51,104 bases of DNA, from NCBI GenBank assembly GCA_012511885.1, contig JAAZFE010000047.1, forward strand, positions 1-51,104, given 5' to 3'. Shown here in pieces: positions 25,137 through 32,792 of the stretch. Made by a program: the position numbers and the translations under genes. Within the stretch, counting starts at the first letter, position 1. Every line of letters starts with the position of its first letter. This stretch comes from Lentisphaerota bacterium (GTDB lineage: Bacteria > Verrucomicrobiota > Kiritimatiellia > CAIQIC01 > Lenti-01). The notes below the pieces were generated by a model. It did no database searches. It had not been told where the DNA came from and saw nothing but the letters and a program-made list of their open reading frames with translations.

Positions 25137-26551
25137 TTTGCGCCCTTCTTTTTCTTCGATTTTTGCCCCGACTCCGCCCGGATTCGCTCCAGCAATTCGC
25201 TTGCGGGTTCGTCGTTGGGATCCTGCGCCACCAGCCGACCGGCAAAGGCTTCTTTCAAAATGGACTGGCGCAGGGCGGTGGAGCGGGTGAGAGTATGCTG
25301 GCACAACTTTTCATAATAGGACAATGCTGACAATGCTGATTCTACTTCGGATGAAATTACTTGTTGTTCAAAAAAAGATGGAATTGGCAAAAGTAATTTT
25401 TCAAAATTTGATTTATTTATTATGGGAAGAGTTGTCGCAGAAGCATTTTCCCAAATTTGATTTTGGAATCCTGTCTCAATAATTGCCAAGTATAAGAAAT
25501 GACTTAAAACAATATTAGGCTCAGGGGGTATCGCGTGGATTTGTTGATTGAATGCCGCGTTTGAAAATTGGCTTATGCCTGTTTTCCCTGTTGTAGCACC
25601 GATGCCTGTTACTAAAACGGTTCCCCGAGGAACGACGCGAGCATGTTGAGCACCTAAATCTGTTAAAAATTCACGCGCCTCAGAAATATTTGCACCTTGG
25701 TTCAAATCTGTTGGTTTCAAGAATGGGATAGTGCCCCCATAATATTGATTATTATTTTGTTTAGATGGTGTGGTACCGGTAATGACTTGGCAGATTTGTC
25801 CCACACTTGCCCATATCCAGCTTTTGGGAAGTTTGGGGAGGTTGGAGGTGTCGGGCGGGGCGGGTTCTTTGTATTTGCCGCGGCCGGTCCAGTTTTGGCG
25901 TCGGGCTTTGAGGATGCGTTTGAGCAGGTCGTGTCCGGATTCGAGTTTGTTTTTGTTTTTTGTGCGCCAGTCGGCGGTGAGTTTGCCGGTGACGGCGGCT
26001 TTGAGGATGGACTGGCGATATTGCGTTAATAGCGTTTGGACTTTTTGCAGTGATGCTTCTCCGGCGTCCAATTCGGCAAATAATGTCTCGATTTTCTCTG
26101 CGATGCGCTGTTGCTCGTTGAGGGGAGGGAGGGAAAATTTCTTTTTAAAAGTATCTTTAACCTTCACAAAAGGTTGTGCGCTTCCTCCTCTTATCCAAAA
26201 GTTTTCATCGTTGACCTTGTACCAAAGAAAATCGCGATCTATGATGCCTTCATCCGGCCAAATTATATGTGTATTGGCGATGGCGCTCCACTTGCCTTCT
26301 GCTCTAAAGCATTTTCCGCACCTTGCACCAACCGCAGAGATAATTATTGCTCGACCCTCGTGCGCATAGCTCTGGCACCAGACATCTTGCCCCGATGCGC
26401 TAAAGCCTGGGAATAACCCAACTTGGCGAACAGGAGATTGCTTGCCCTTAATTAGCTTCGAATTTCCGGAATTATGAGCAAGGAGCAAGTTTAGAGGCGT
26501 CCTAATCCATCCTTCGGGGAGTGCGGAAGTGCCGATGCCGGTGACACCCAT
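25133..26551 (-). CDS. hsdS: type I R-M specificity subunit HsdS (locus 2)
   Basis: The ATG at 26551 overlaps the hsdR stop (TGATG), giving 472 aa. Two recognition domains are visible: about residues 1-150 (LPEGWIRTPLNLLLAHNSG) and 240-400 (LPKSWIWASVGQICQVITGTTP). Each is followed by a conserved helical spacer (LNEQQRIAEKIETLFAEL, then LRQSILKEAFAGRLV). The recognition domains are AT-rich, while the spacers and neighbouring genes are GC-rich. That contrast fits domain shuffling. The C-terminus is Lys-rich. Its recognition domains look unrelated to those of the first hsdS, so the two systems should see different sites. Confidence 0.94.
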   Translation of the reverse strand: MGVTGIGTSALPEGWIRTPLNLLLAHNSGNSKLIKGKQSPVRQVGLFPGFSASGQDVWCQSYAHEGRAIIISAVGARCGKCFRAEGKWSAIANTHIIWPDEGIIDRDFLWYKVNDENFWIRGGSAQPFVKVKDTFKKKFSLPPLNEQQRIAEKIETLFAELDAGEASLQKVQTLLTQYRQSILKAAVTGKLTADWRTKNKNKLESGHDLLKRILKARRQNWTGRGKYKEPAPPDTSNLPKLPKSWIWASVGQICQVITGTTPSKQNNNQYYGGTIPFLKPTDLNQGANISEAREFLTDLGAQHARVVPRGTVLVTGIGATTGKTGISQFSNAAFNQQIHAIPPEPNIVLSHFLYLAIIETGFQNQIWENASATTLPIINKSNFEKLLLPIPSFFEQQVISSEVESALSALSYYEKLCQHTLTRSTALRQSILKEAFAGRLVAQDPNDEPASELLERIRAESGQKSKKKKGAK

Positions 26552-29310
26552 CACGCCACCAGTGCTTCCTGTAGTTCTTGGAGGAGGTTGTGGAGTTGGT
26601 CGCCGAACAGGCGTTGTGCGGTGAGGAGTCCGCCTTTGTCGGTGAAGCTGGCGACTTCGATGAGGGCTTGGGTTGAGATTTCGGCGTTGGCTTCGATGTA
26701 TTTGGCGATGATTCGGAGCCAGTCCTGTTGCTCGGTGGAGTATTCGCGTCCGGCATTTTTTTCGCGTCCAAGCCATAGGTTAAAGCGCTGCTGGACGGCG
26801 ATGCCGAAGGGTTCGAGGTTTTCGACCTGGCCGAGGGTGTAGCGGACGAGGCTGACGGCTTCGGTGAGCTGGTTGGGGACGGGTGCGCCGCGGACATGGG
26901 CGGCGTTGAGGCGCTGGTATGCCTGCCATACGGCGGGGACGGTGAGGAACGGGGGGCTGGAGCGGAGGGCGGAGACGAGTTCGCGGATGGCGGCGTAGGT
27001 GAGTTTTTGTTTGCCGTAGGGCTGATTGTAGAGGATTTGGAGGGCGGTGAGGGAGTCGCGGTTTTTGTGGATGAAGTCGCGGAAGCTGGAGACGGTTTCG
27101 CGTGCGCGTTGGAGGTCGTAGCCGTGGCTGAGGGTTTGGTCGGGGGTGAGTTCGTCGATGACGATTTCGGATTTTTGGCTGAGTTGGATGAGGAGGTTGC
27201 GCAGGGCGGGGCTGTCGAAGGGAACGCAGGCGGTGTCGGCGAGTTCCTGGGCGATTTGCTGGCGTTGGGCGGGGGTGGGGTTGTCGCCGTGGCGGGCGAT
27301 GGCGGCGGCTTCCTGGGTATCGGGGTCGATGGCGTCGAGGAGGTTGGTGGCGAGCTGGGTGAGGGTGGCGCCGTTGGCGGCGGGGGGGATGAGCTGGAGG
27401 TCGTCGGGGTCGAGTTTGGTGTTGAGCGCGGCGAGGCGTCCGGCGAGGGAGGAGAGGGCGTCGTCGTCACGGCGGCCCATGGCGATTTGGTGGAGGAGTT
27501 GGTCGAAGCGGACGGAGCGTTTGCGTTCGAGGGGCTGGCTGGCGTTTTTTTTGCTTTCGGAGACGCCGACGGCGTCGATGAGGATGAAGCGGGTTTTGGC
27601 TTGGGCATCGGGGGTGACTTGCTGGAGGTCGGCGGGGGGGATGGTGCGTACGCCGCGGCCTTTCATTTGCTCGTAGTAGCCTTCGGATTTGACATCGCGC
27701 ATGAAGATGATGACTTCGACGGGCTTGATGTCGGTGCCGGTGGCGATCATGTCCACGGTGACGGCGATGCGGGGGAAGGGGTCAACGCGGAAGGCTTTGA
27801 TGAGGGCTTTGGGGTCTTCGGTGCCGGTGCGATAGGTGATTTTTTTGGCGAACTGGTTGCCTTGTGCGAAGACTTCGCGGGCGATATGGACGATTTCCTC
27901 GGCGTGGTTGTCGTCTTTGGCGAAGATGAGGGTTTTGGGGAGCCATTCGCCGGAGCGCTCGGGGAAGAGGTCTTTGAAGACATTGTTTTTGTAGGCTTGG
28001 AGGATGGTTCGGATTTGGTTGGGGTTGAGGACGGAGCGGTCGAGGTCCTGGGGGGTGTAGAGGAGGTCGCGGTCGAGTTCGCGGTAGCGGAGTTTGCGGG
28101 TGCGGCGGTCGCGGATGGGGACGTGGAAGTTGCCGTTGGCTTCGACGGTTCCGCCTTTTTCGGAGACGCGTGTTTTGATGCGGTAGATTTCGTAGCCGAC
28201 GTTGACGCCGTCGATGACGGAGCGTTCGTAGGGGTATTCGGAGACGAGGTTTTGGTTGAAGAAGCCCAGAGTGTGGAGGGAGGGGGTGGCGGTGAGGCCG
28301 ATGATGTGGGCATCGAAGTATTCGAGGACTTGCCGCCAGAGGCCGTAAATGGAGCGGTGGCATTCGTCGGAGACGATGAAGTCGAACGTGTCGATGGGGA
28401 TGGCGGGATTGTAGGCGATGGGTTCGAGGGTGCCGTCGTCGTTTTGCCATTTTTCGAAGGCGGATTCTTCTTCGTCGGCGGGGTCGAGTTCTCTGCCGCG
28501 CAGGATGGAGTAGAGGCGCTGGATGGTGGTGATGACGACTTTGGCGTCGGGATCGATGCGCTGGGCGGAGAGGTGCTGGACGATGTAGGTGTCGGTGAAA
28601 CGGTTGGCGGTGCCGACGGGGTGGAAATTTTGGAATTCGCGGAGGGTTTGGTCGCCGAGGTTGTTGCGATCGACGAGGAAGAGGATGCGTTTGGCGCCGG
28701 CGTGGCGGATGAGGCGATAGGAGAAGGAGCAGGCGGTGAAGGTTTTGCCCGCGCCGGTTGCCATCTGGATGAGGGAGCGGGGGCGGTCTTCGGCGAGGGC
28801 GTTTTCGAGATGGGTGATGGCTTCGACCTGGCAGTCGCGCAGGCCGGTGGGATTGAGCGGGGGCAGGTGTTGGAGGCGGGTGCGGAGGGTATCGGGTTGT
28901 TGCAGCCAGTGGTGCAGGGTTTCGGGGGTGTGGAAGGTGAAGACACGACGAGAACGGGGGGCAGGGTCGCGTTGGTCGCAAAAGTAGGTTTCGTCGCCAG
29001 TGGATTCGTATTGGAAAACGAGGTTGGGAAACCATGTGGCGAGGTGCTCGGGCAGGTTTTCCATGTATTTGGAGGATTGCTCGGCAATGCCGCTGAGGGT
29101 GACGCCCGATTTTTTGGCTTCGATGACGCCAGCGGCTTTGCCGGCGACGAAGAGGAGGTAGTCGCAGACTCCGGCTGGCAGAGAAAACTCGCGAACGGCA
29201 ACGCCCAAGGCAGCGTTGCGGTCGAATTCGTCGCGCGATTGGAGGACCCAGCCGGAGGCTTCGAGTTGCTGCTCGATTTGTGTTCGGGCGAGTTGTTCGG
29301 GTTTTGGCAT
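26551..29310 (-). CDS. hsdR: type I restriction endonuclease subunit HsdR (locus 2)
   Basis: This 919-aa motor-nuclease has an N-terminal PD-(D/E)xK-type nuclease: Asp50 in GVCDYLLF, EAK at 64-66 and a QSSKY motif at 78-82. The helicase motifs are Walker A TGAGKT (185-190), DECH (315-318) and LTATP. It is shorter than the first HsdR and belongs to a different branch, so this is not a recent duplication. It is the first gene of hsdR-hsdS-hsdM. No Shine-Dalgarno is obvious at the ATG. Strong C-ending codon use produces long false frames on the opposite strand. Confidence 0.95.
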   Translation of the reverse strand: MPKPEQLARTQIEQQLEASGWVLQSRDEFDRNAALGVAVREFSLPAGVCDYLLFVAGKAAGVIEAKKSGVTLSGIAEQSSKYMENLPEHLATWFPNLVFQYESTGDETYFCDQRDPAPRSRRVFTFHTPETLHHWLQQPDTLRTRLQHLPPLNPTGLRDCQVEAITHLENALAEDRPRSLIQMATGAGKTFTACSFSYRLIRHAGAKRILFLVDRNNLGDQTLREFQNFHPVGTANRFTDTYIVQHLSAQRIDPDAKVVITTIQRLYSILRGRELDPADEEESAFEKWQNDDGTLEPIAYNPAIPIDTFDFIVSDECHRSIYGLWRQVLEYFDAHIIGLTATPSLHTLGFFNQNLVSEYPYERSVIDGVNVGYEIYRIKTRVSEKGGTVEANGNFHVPIRDRRTRKLRYRELDRDLLYTPQDLDRSVLNPNQIRTILQAYKNNVFKDLFPERSGEWLPKTLIFAKDDNHAEEIVHIAREVFAQGNQFAKKITYRTGTEDPKALIKAFRVDPFPRIAVTVDMIATGTDIKPVEVIIFMRDVKSEGYYEQMKGRGVRTIPPADLQQVTPDAQAKTRFILIDAVGVSESKKNASQPLERKRSVRFDQLLHQIAMGRRDDDALSSLAGRLAALNTKLDPDDLQLIPPAANGATLTQLATNLLDAIDPDTQEAAAIARHGDNPTPAQRQQIAQELADTACVPFDSPALRNLLIQLSQKSEIVIDELTPDQTLSHGYDLQRARETVSSFRDFIHKNRDSLTALQILYNQPYGKQKLTYAAIRELVSALRSSPPFLTVPAVWQAYQRLNAAHVRGAPVPNQLTEAVSLVRYTLGQVENLEPFGIAVQQRFNLWLGREKNAGREYSTEQQDWLRIIAKYIEANAEISTQALIEVASFTDKGGLLTAQRLFGDQLHNLLQELQEALVA

Positions 29311-29932
29311 GACGTGGGTAGAGTAGCAGGTTTGGTTTGGGACGCCAAATGTGGATGTGTGTTGTGGGTGGGGTGTGTTGTGGGTGGTGTGTGGGGGAGT
29401 GTGATGGCGGGACGGGGACTGGTGGGAGTGGTATTTTTAGGGGGGCGCTGACGCGCCAAGGGGGAGGGCGGGGGGGTGTTGGTGCGCGGGTGACCTGATT
29501 GACAAGGTTGATAAGGTTGACGAGGGGGCGCTGACGCGACGCCGCTGTGCGGCGTGTGCTTTGTTCTTTGTGCTTTGTGCTTGGTTGGGCGCTGGCGCGC
29601 TGTGGGTGGGGGCGGGGAATAACCGGCAGCTGCCGGATTGGGTGGGGACAGCCACACGGACTTACACGGACGAGCACGGACGGACACGGACGCTGCGGAC
29701 GCCGCTATCGCGGCGGAAAAAGAGGCGCAAGAGAACGGGGTGGGGGCGCTGACGCGCCTTGGCCGAGGGACAACTGGCAGCTGCCGACAAACGGCGGAAA
29801 TGGGGTCAAAGAGGACGGGGCGGGGGGGTGTTTTGGGGCACTATTTTTAGTGATATTTTGGGTTGTGTTTCGGGTCTTGTGGAGGTTATGCTGGCTGTCA
29901 AAGAGCAGAGGATACCACCCGGAGGAGCTCCT
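29311..29932. repeat. repeat-rich spacer between hsdR and the LamG gene
   Basis: No coding frame is credible here. Visible items: GGGGGCGCTGACGCGCC-type hairpins near 29441, 29525 and 29744; 9-bp tandem units at 29488-29523; a T/G-rich CTTTGTG run near 29559-29580; two GGCAGCTGCC palindromes (near 29628 and 29772); and the ACACGGAC repeat copy b. The region ends in the ribosome binding site of the LamG gene. Confidence 0.6.
29644..29720 (+). repeat. ACACGGAC dispersed repeat, copy b
   Basis: It reads GGGACAGCCACACGGAC, then four more CACGGAC-type words, GCTGCGGACG, and a terminal hairpin CGCCGC-TATC-GCGGCG followed by AAAA. This is the fullest version together with copies c and e. Confidence 0.75.
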
Positions 29933-31495
29933 GTGAAAACACTTACGCTTGTCCTGTCCCTCATGGTGATCACGGCGCTGTTCACCTTGCCCGTCGCCGC
30001 CGGCGAATTGCTTCGTGAAACCTTCGATGACGCCGAGGCGGGCAGCATCACGAATCTGCCCCACTGGACGGAACTCTACACGGCGCCGACCATTTCCACG
30101 GCGCGGCCGTACTCCTCGCCCCACGCGCTCGAGCTGCGTCCCGTCACCACCGACCGCACCGGCGCGATCGCCAGCAACTTTCTGGCCCGTTATCCCACTA
30201 ATCAGCCCACGGAACACCCGGTCATCCGCGTTTCGGCCAAGTTTTTTCTGCCCCACACCAACGTTTATCTTCAATTCGGACTACGCGACTCGCAATCTCA
30301 AAGCTTCTTCTACTTCGTCATCACCAACGGTCTGGCCAAACTCCGCTCCCACGACACGGGCGTGACCCTCCCCACGGGCGCCTATTTTAACGTCATCTTC
30401 CACCTCAACCGTTCCAACACCCAAGCCCGGCTCGACATCAACAACACCAACCTCATCAACTGGGGCGACTACACCTCCGGCGTCAACGGCGCGCGCTTCA
30501 ACCAATTGGTCATTTTCCGCGAGCCGCATCCCAGCCAGGATCAGCAAAGCGTTTTTGTTGACGACATTCGCGTTGACACCTTCCTCCCGCATATATTGGC
30601 GTGGTGGCGGCTTGACGACGCCCTGACGCCCTTTGCCGATCAGCTCGGCGCATTCCACAGCCCCACCCAGCCGAGCCCCGGCATCCTGGTTGCGCCTAAC
30701 AATCACCCTTACGACCCACTCCACGACGGCGCGAACGACCTCACCAACGAGGCCGTCATTCGGAAGCCGATCTCGGCCAATCTCGCTTGCGCGCGGACCA
30801 CGCCCGTGTTCAGCAACTGGACCCTGGAAAGCATCTTCCGGCACGATCCCGCCCAAACCGCCAACACGCTTTTCGATTGGGGCACCAGCATCGGCTCCAA
30901 CAGCGAGAGGTCCTTCATCAGCTTCTCACACCGCTCCATCTACCAACTCTGCGCCAACTTGCGCGACGCCCACCAAACCACCACCGACAAAGACTGGCTC
31001 CCCTTCCTTGCCGCCTACACACCGGATGCCCGCTGGCACCACGCCGCGATGGTGAAGGACGGCACCAATCTGTACACCTACCTTGACTACCAGCTCATCA
31101 GCGTTACCAACCTCAGTTCTGCCGCGTCCGGGGGCTACATTTTCGACACCAACAGCGTCGCCCGCATCGGCCAAACTCTCAACAACGGAAACACGAGCAT
31201 TGAGCAAGACTTCTTTGACCAAGTTCGTTTTTCCCGCGTCGCCCTCACTCCCCGGCAATTTTTGCAGCCCGCCCGTCCCCTGATTCTCGCGTCGCCTCAC
31301 TCCGCGCTCGATCCCGAATGGCAGCTCACCGTCAAAACCATCCAAGGCCGCAAGTACCAAATCGAAACCACCGGGGTTCTGGCCAACATCTTTTGGGCGC
31401 CCTACTACAATTTCACCGCCACCGGGCCGCTCAGCTCGATTGATGTCTCCATCACTTCGGCTCGCCGGTTCATTCGTATTCGCGAGGTGCCGTAG
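29933..31495 (+). CDS. secreted LamG/concanavalin-like domain protein
   Basis: The start is the GTG at 29933, preceded by GGAGGAG at good spacing; 520 aa. A signal peptide (MKTLTLVLSLMVITALFTLPVAA) is followed by a first beta-sandwich domain (about 25-220: ETFDDAEAGS, FFLPHTNVYLQFGL, ARLDINNTNLINWGDY, FVDDIRVDTFL). A LamG-like domain follows (about 222-440: ILAWWRLDDALTPFADQLG, WTLESIFRHD, RWHHAAMVKDGTNLYTYLD, VARIGQTL, FDQVRFSRVALTP). A short C-terminal beta domain (WQLTVKTIQGRKYQIETT) resembles those of Verrucomicrobia surface proteins. It probably binds glycans or adheres outside the cell. It is flanked by same-orientation copies of the ACACGGAC repeat. Confidence 0.8.
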   Translation: MKTLTLVLSLMVITALFTLPVAAGELLRETFDDAEAGSITNLPHWTELYTAPTISTARPYSSPHALELRPVTTDRTGAIASNFLARYPTNQPTEHPVIRVSAKFFLPHTNVYLQFGLRDSQSQSFFYFVITNGLAKLRSHDTGVTLPTGAYFNVIFHLNRSNTQARLDINNTNLINWGDYTSGVNGARFNQLVIFREPHPSQDQQSVFVDDIRVDTFLPHILAWWRLDDALTPFADQLGAFHSPTQPSPGILVAPNNHPYDPLHDGANDLTNEAVIRKPISANLACARTTPVFSNWTLESIFRHDPAQTANTLFDWGTSIGSNSERSFISFSHRSIYQLCANLRDAHQTTTDKDWLPFLAAYTPDARWHHAAMVKDGTNLYTYLDYQLISVTNLSSAASGGYIFDTNSVARIGQTLNNGNTSIEQDFFDQVRFSRVALTPRQFLQPARPLILASPHSALDPEWQLTVKTIQGRKYQIETTGVLANIFWAPYYNFTATGPLSSIDVSITSARRFIRIREVP

Positions 31496-31537
31496 TTTTT
31501 TACACCGTGGCGAGGCCACGGCGGGTGGGGGGGGGTG

Positions 31538-31615
31538 GGAACAGCCACACGGACTTACACGGACGAGCACGGACGGACACGGACATTTGGGACGCCGCTG
31601 TGCGGCGGAAAAAAG
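31538..31615 (+). repeat. ACACGGAC dispersed repeat, copy c
   Basis: It opens GGGAACAGCCACACGGAC and ends in hairpin CGCCGC-TGT-GCGGCG plus A6. It shares the 40-base core with copy b almost base for base. It lies 40 bases after the LamG gene. Confidence 0.75.
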
Positions 31616-32024
31616 GGAGGGAAATGGGTGAAAATGGGCGGAAAGGGGCGAAAATGGGCGGAAATGGCGAAAAAACCGGCCAAACAAGGGAGAAAATGGC
31701 GAAAATGGCTGGTTTTGGACGGTTTTTGGGGCAGATCCGACGGATCGGTCGGTCAGTCGGATCCGACGGATCGAACATCCCTGGAAGTCGGGTGTCGAGC
31801 CTTTCGGCCGCGCAAGCCGCAAGCGGCGAAAAAAGCCCAAAACTGCGGGCTCAGCGAGCCCGCCAACAGAAGAACCATTTTTTCTACGCCGTGGCGGGGC
31901 CACGGCGCGGACGGCTCGGCGATCCGTTCCTACCTTTGGGGAAGGTGAAAGTGGGGAGAAACAGCGTGTATTTGGGTCGAAAATGGCGTTTTGGGGAAGG
32001 GGGGGCAGGGGCGCTGACGCAGTC

Positions 32025-32113
32025 GGAACAGCCACACGGACCGACACGGACGAAACACGGACCGACACGGACGCTGCGGAATTTTTATGCGCCGCTGATG
32101 CGGTGGGAAAAAG
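32025..32113 (+). repeat. ACACGGAC dispersed repeat, copy d
   Basis: It opens GGAACAGCCACACGGAC and has the core with GAAACACGGACC. An insertion (ATTTTTATG) precedes the hairpin CGCCGC-TGAT-GCGGTG and an A-tract. One G-T wobble replaces a G-C pair in the stem. Confidence 0.7.
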
Positions 32114-32241
32114 GGCCCAAAACGGGTCAAAACAGGAAAAAGGGCGGAAATGGCCGAAAAACCGGCCAAACAAGGGCCAAAACGGCCAAAACGGTCAAAA
32201 ATGGAGCCAAAAACGCATTTTGAGGGCGAAAAGCCGGGTTG

Positions 32242-32271
32242 AGTATTACGAATGTGAACAATCGTAATACT
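32242..32271. promoter_or_regulatory. operator-like inverted repeat AGTATTACGA-N10-TCGTAATACT
   Basis: The two 10-bp arms (32242-32251, 32262-32271) are perfectly complementary around ATGTGAACAA. It is AT-rich within a GC-rich region and has the size of a dimeric repressor site. There is no gene start nearby (fusA is about 520 bases away), so it may be a relic of a lost regulated gene. Confidence 0.4.
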
Positions 32272-32376
32272 GGGGCGGGAGGACAAACGTGCACAAAAGC
32301 AAGGCGCGGTTCTTTCGCGCTCGCGCGCGGGCGACCGTATTGGCTTTGCTGACCTGATTGACGAGCAGGGGGGGCG

Positions 32377-32458
32377 GGGAACAGCCACACGGACAAACAC
32401 GGACGAAACACGGACCGACACGGACGCTGTGGACGCCGCTGATGCGGCGGTAAAAAAG
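32377..32458 (+). repeat. ACACGGAC dispersed repeat, copy e
   Basis: It opens GGGAACAGCCACACGGAC and ends with GCTGTGGACG, then hairpin CGCCGC-TGAT-GCGGCG and TAAAAAA. It differs from copy d mainly by the missing insertion. Confidence 0.75.
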
Positions 32459-32675
32459 GCCAAAAACGGGTTGAAATGGGGAGTTTTTTGGGGTTTTGGG
32501 GCAAAACAGGCCGGTTTTGGGCGGTTTTATGCGAGAATTGGCCGGTTTGGGGTGTTTTTGGGGGTGTTTGGGAGGATTTGCGGGGTTTGGATGTTTTTTG
32601 TGCCGAGCTGGGGCTCGGCGATCCCAGGGCGGGGGGGCAGGGGCGGGGGACAAGGTTCAAAAACAATTTTGAATG

Positions 32676-32703
32676 TTCAATATTCAATATTCAATATTCA
32701 ATA
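32676..32703. repeat. four perfect tandem TTCAATA units
   Basis: Four consecutive 7-bp units run without error and end in TTTTGGG. The array sits 90 bases before the fusA start, in the expected promoter zone, and is the only AT-rich stretch there. Copy-number change by slippage could alter promoter spacing; this is inference. Confidence 0.8.
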
Positions 32704-32792
32704 TTTTGGGTGTGGGGAGGGGCTTGTGGTTTGGGGGCGGGCGTGGTAGGGTTCGCCGCTTTCTTTTATGGAAATGATGGACAGGTTATCCA

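Larger units (their letters stand above)
31496..32792. repeat. 1.3-kb non-coding repeat hotspot upstream of fusA
   Basis: No coding frame is credible. Left to right it holds: a T6 tract and CCGTGGC hairpin (31496-31521); ACACGGAC copy c; a purine-rich A/G tract (about 31610-31680); two GATCCGACGGATC palindromes (31734-31746, 31760-31772); a second T6 plus CCGTGGC hairpin (31878-31905); ACACGGAC copy d; a repeated AAAAACCGGCCAAACAAGGG word (near 31673 and 32155); an operator-like dyad (32242-32271); copy e; a TTTTGGGG-rich tract (about 32479-32600); and four TTCAATA units (32676-32703). The fusA promoter should be near the right end. Confidence 0.65.

Noticed and set aside
26896-29451. 851-codon plus-strand frame opposite hsdR of locus 2
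   Set aside because: It has the same antisense artefact and residue bias, and HsdR motifs are intact on the minus strand.
31496-32687. Possible CRISPR array in the fusA upstream spacer
   Set aside because: The repeat copies are 300-500 bases apart, differ in sequence and have no uniform spacers, and no cas genes are near.
31507-32687. Several 90-240-codon frames in the repeat hotspot
   Set aside because: They read through the ACACGGAC repeats in several frames and both strands, giving repeat-derived peptides; none has a ribosome binding site or coding character.
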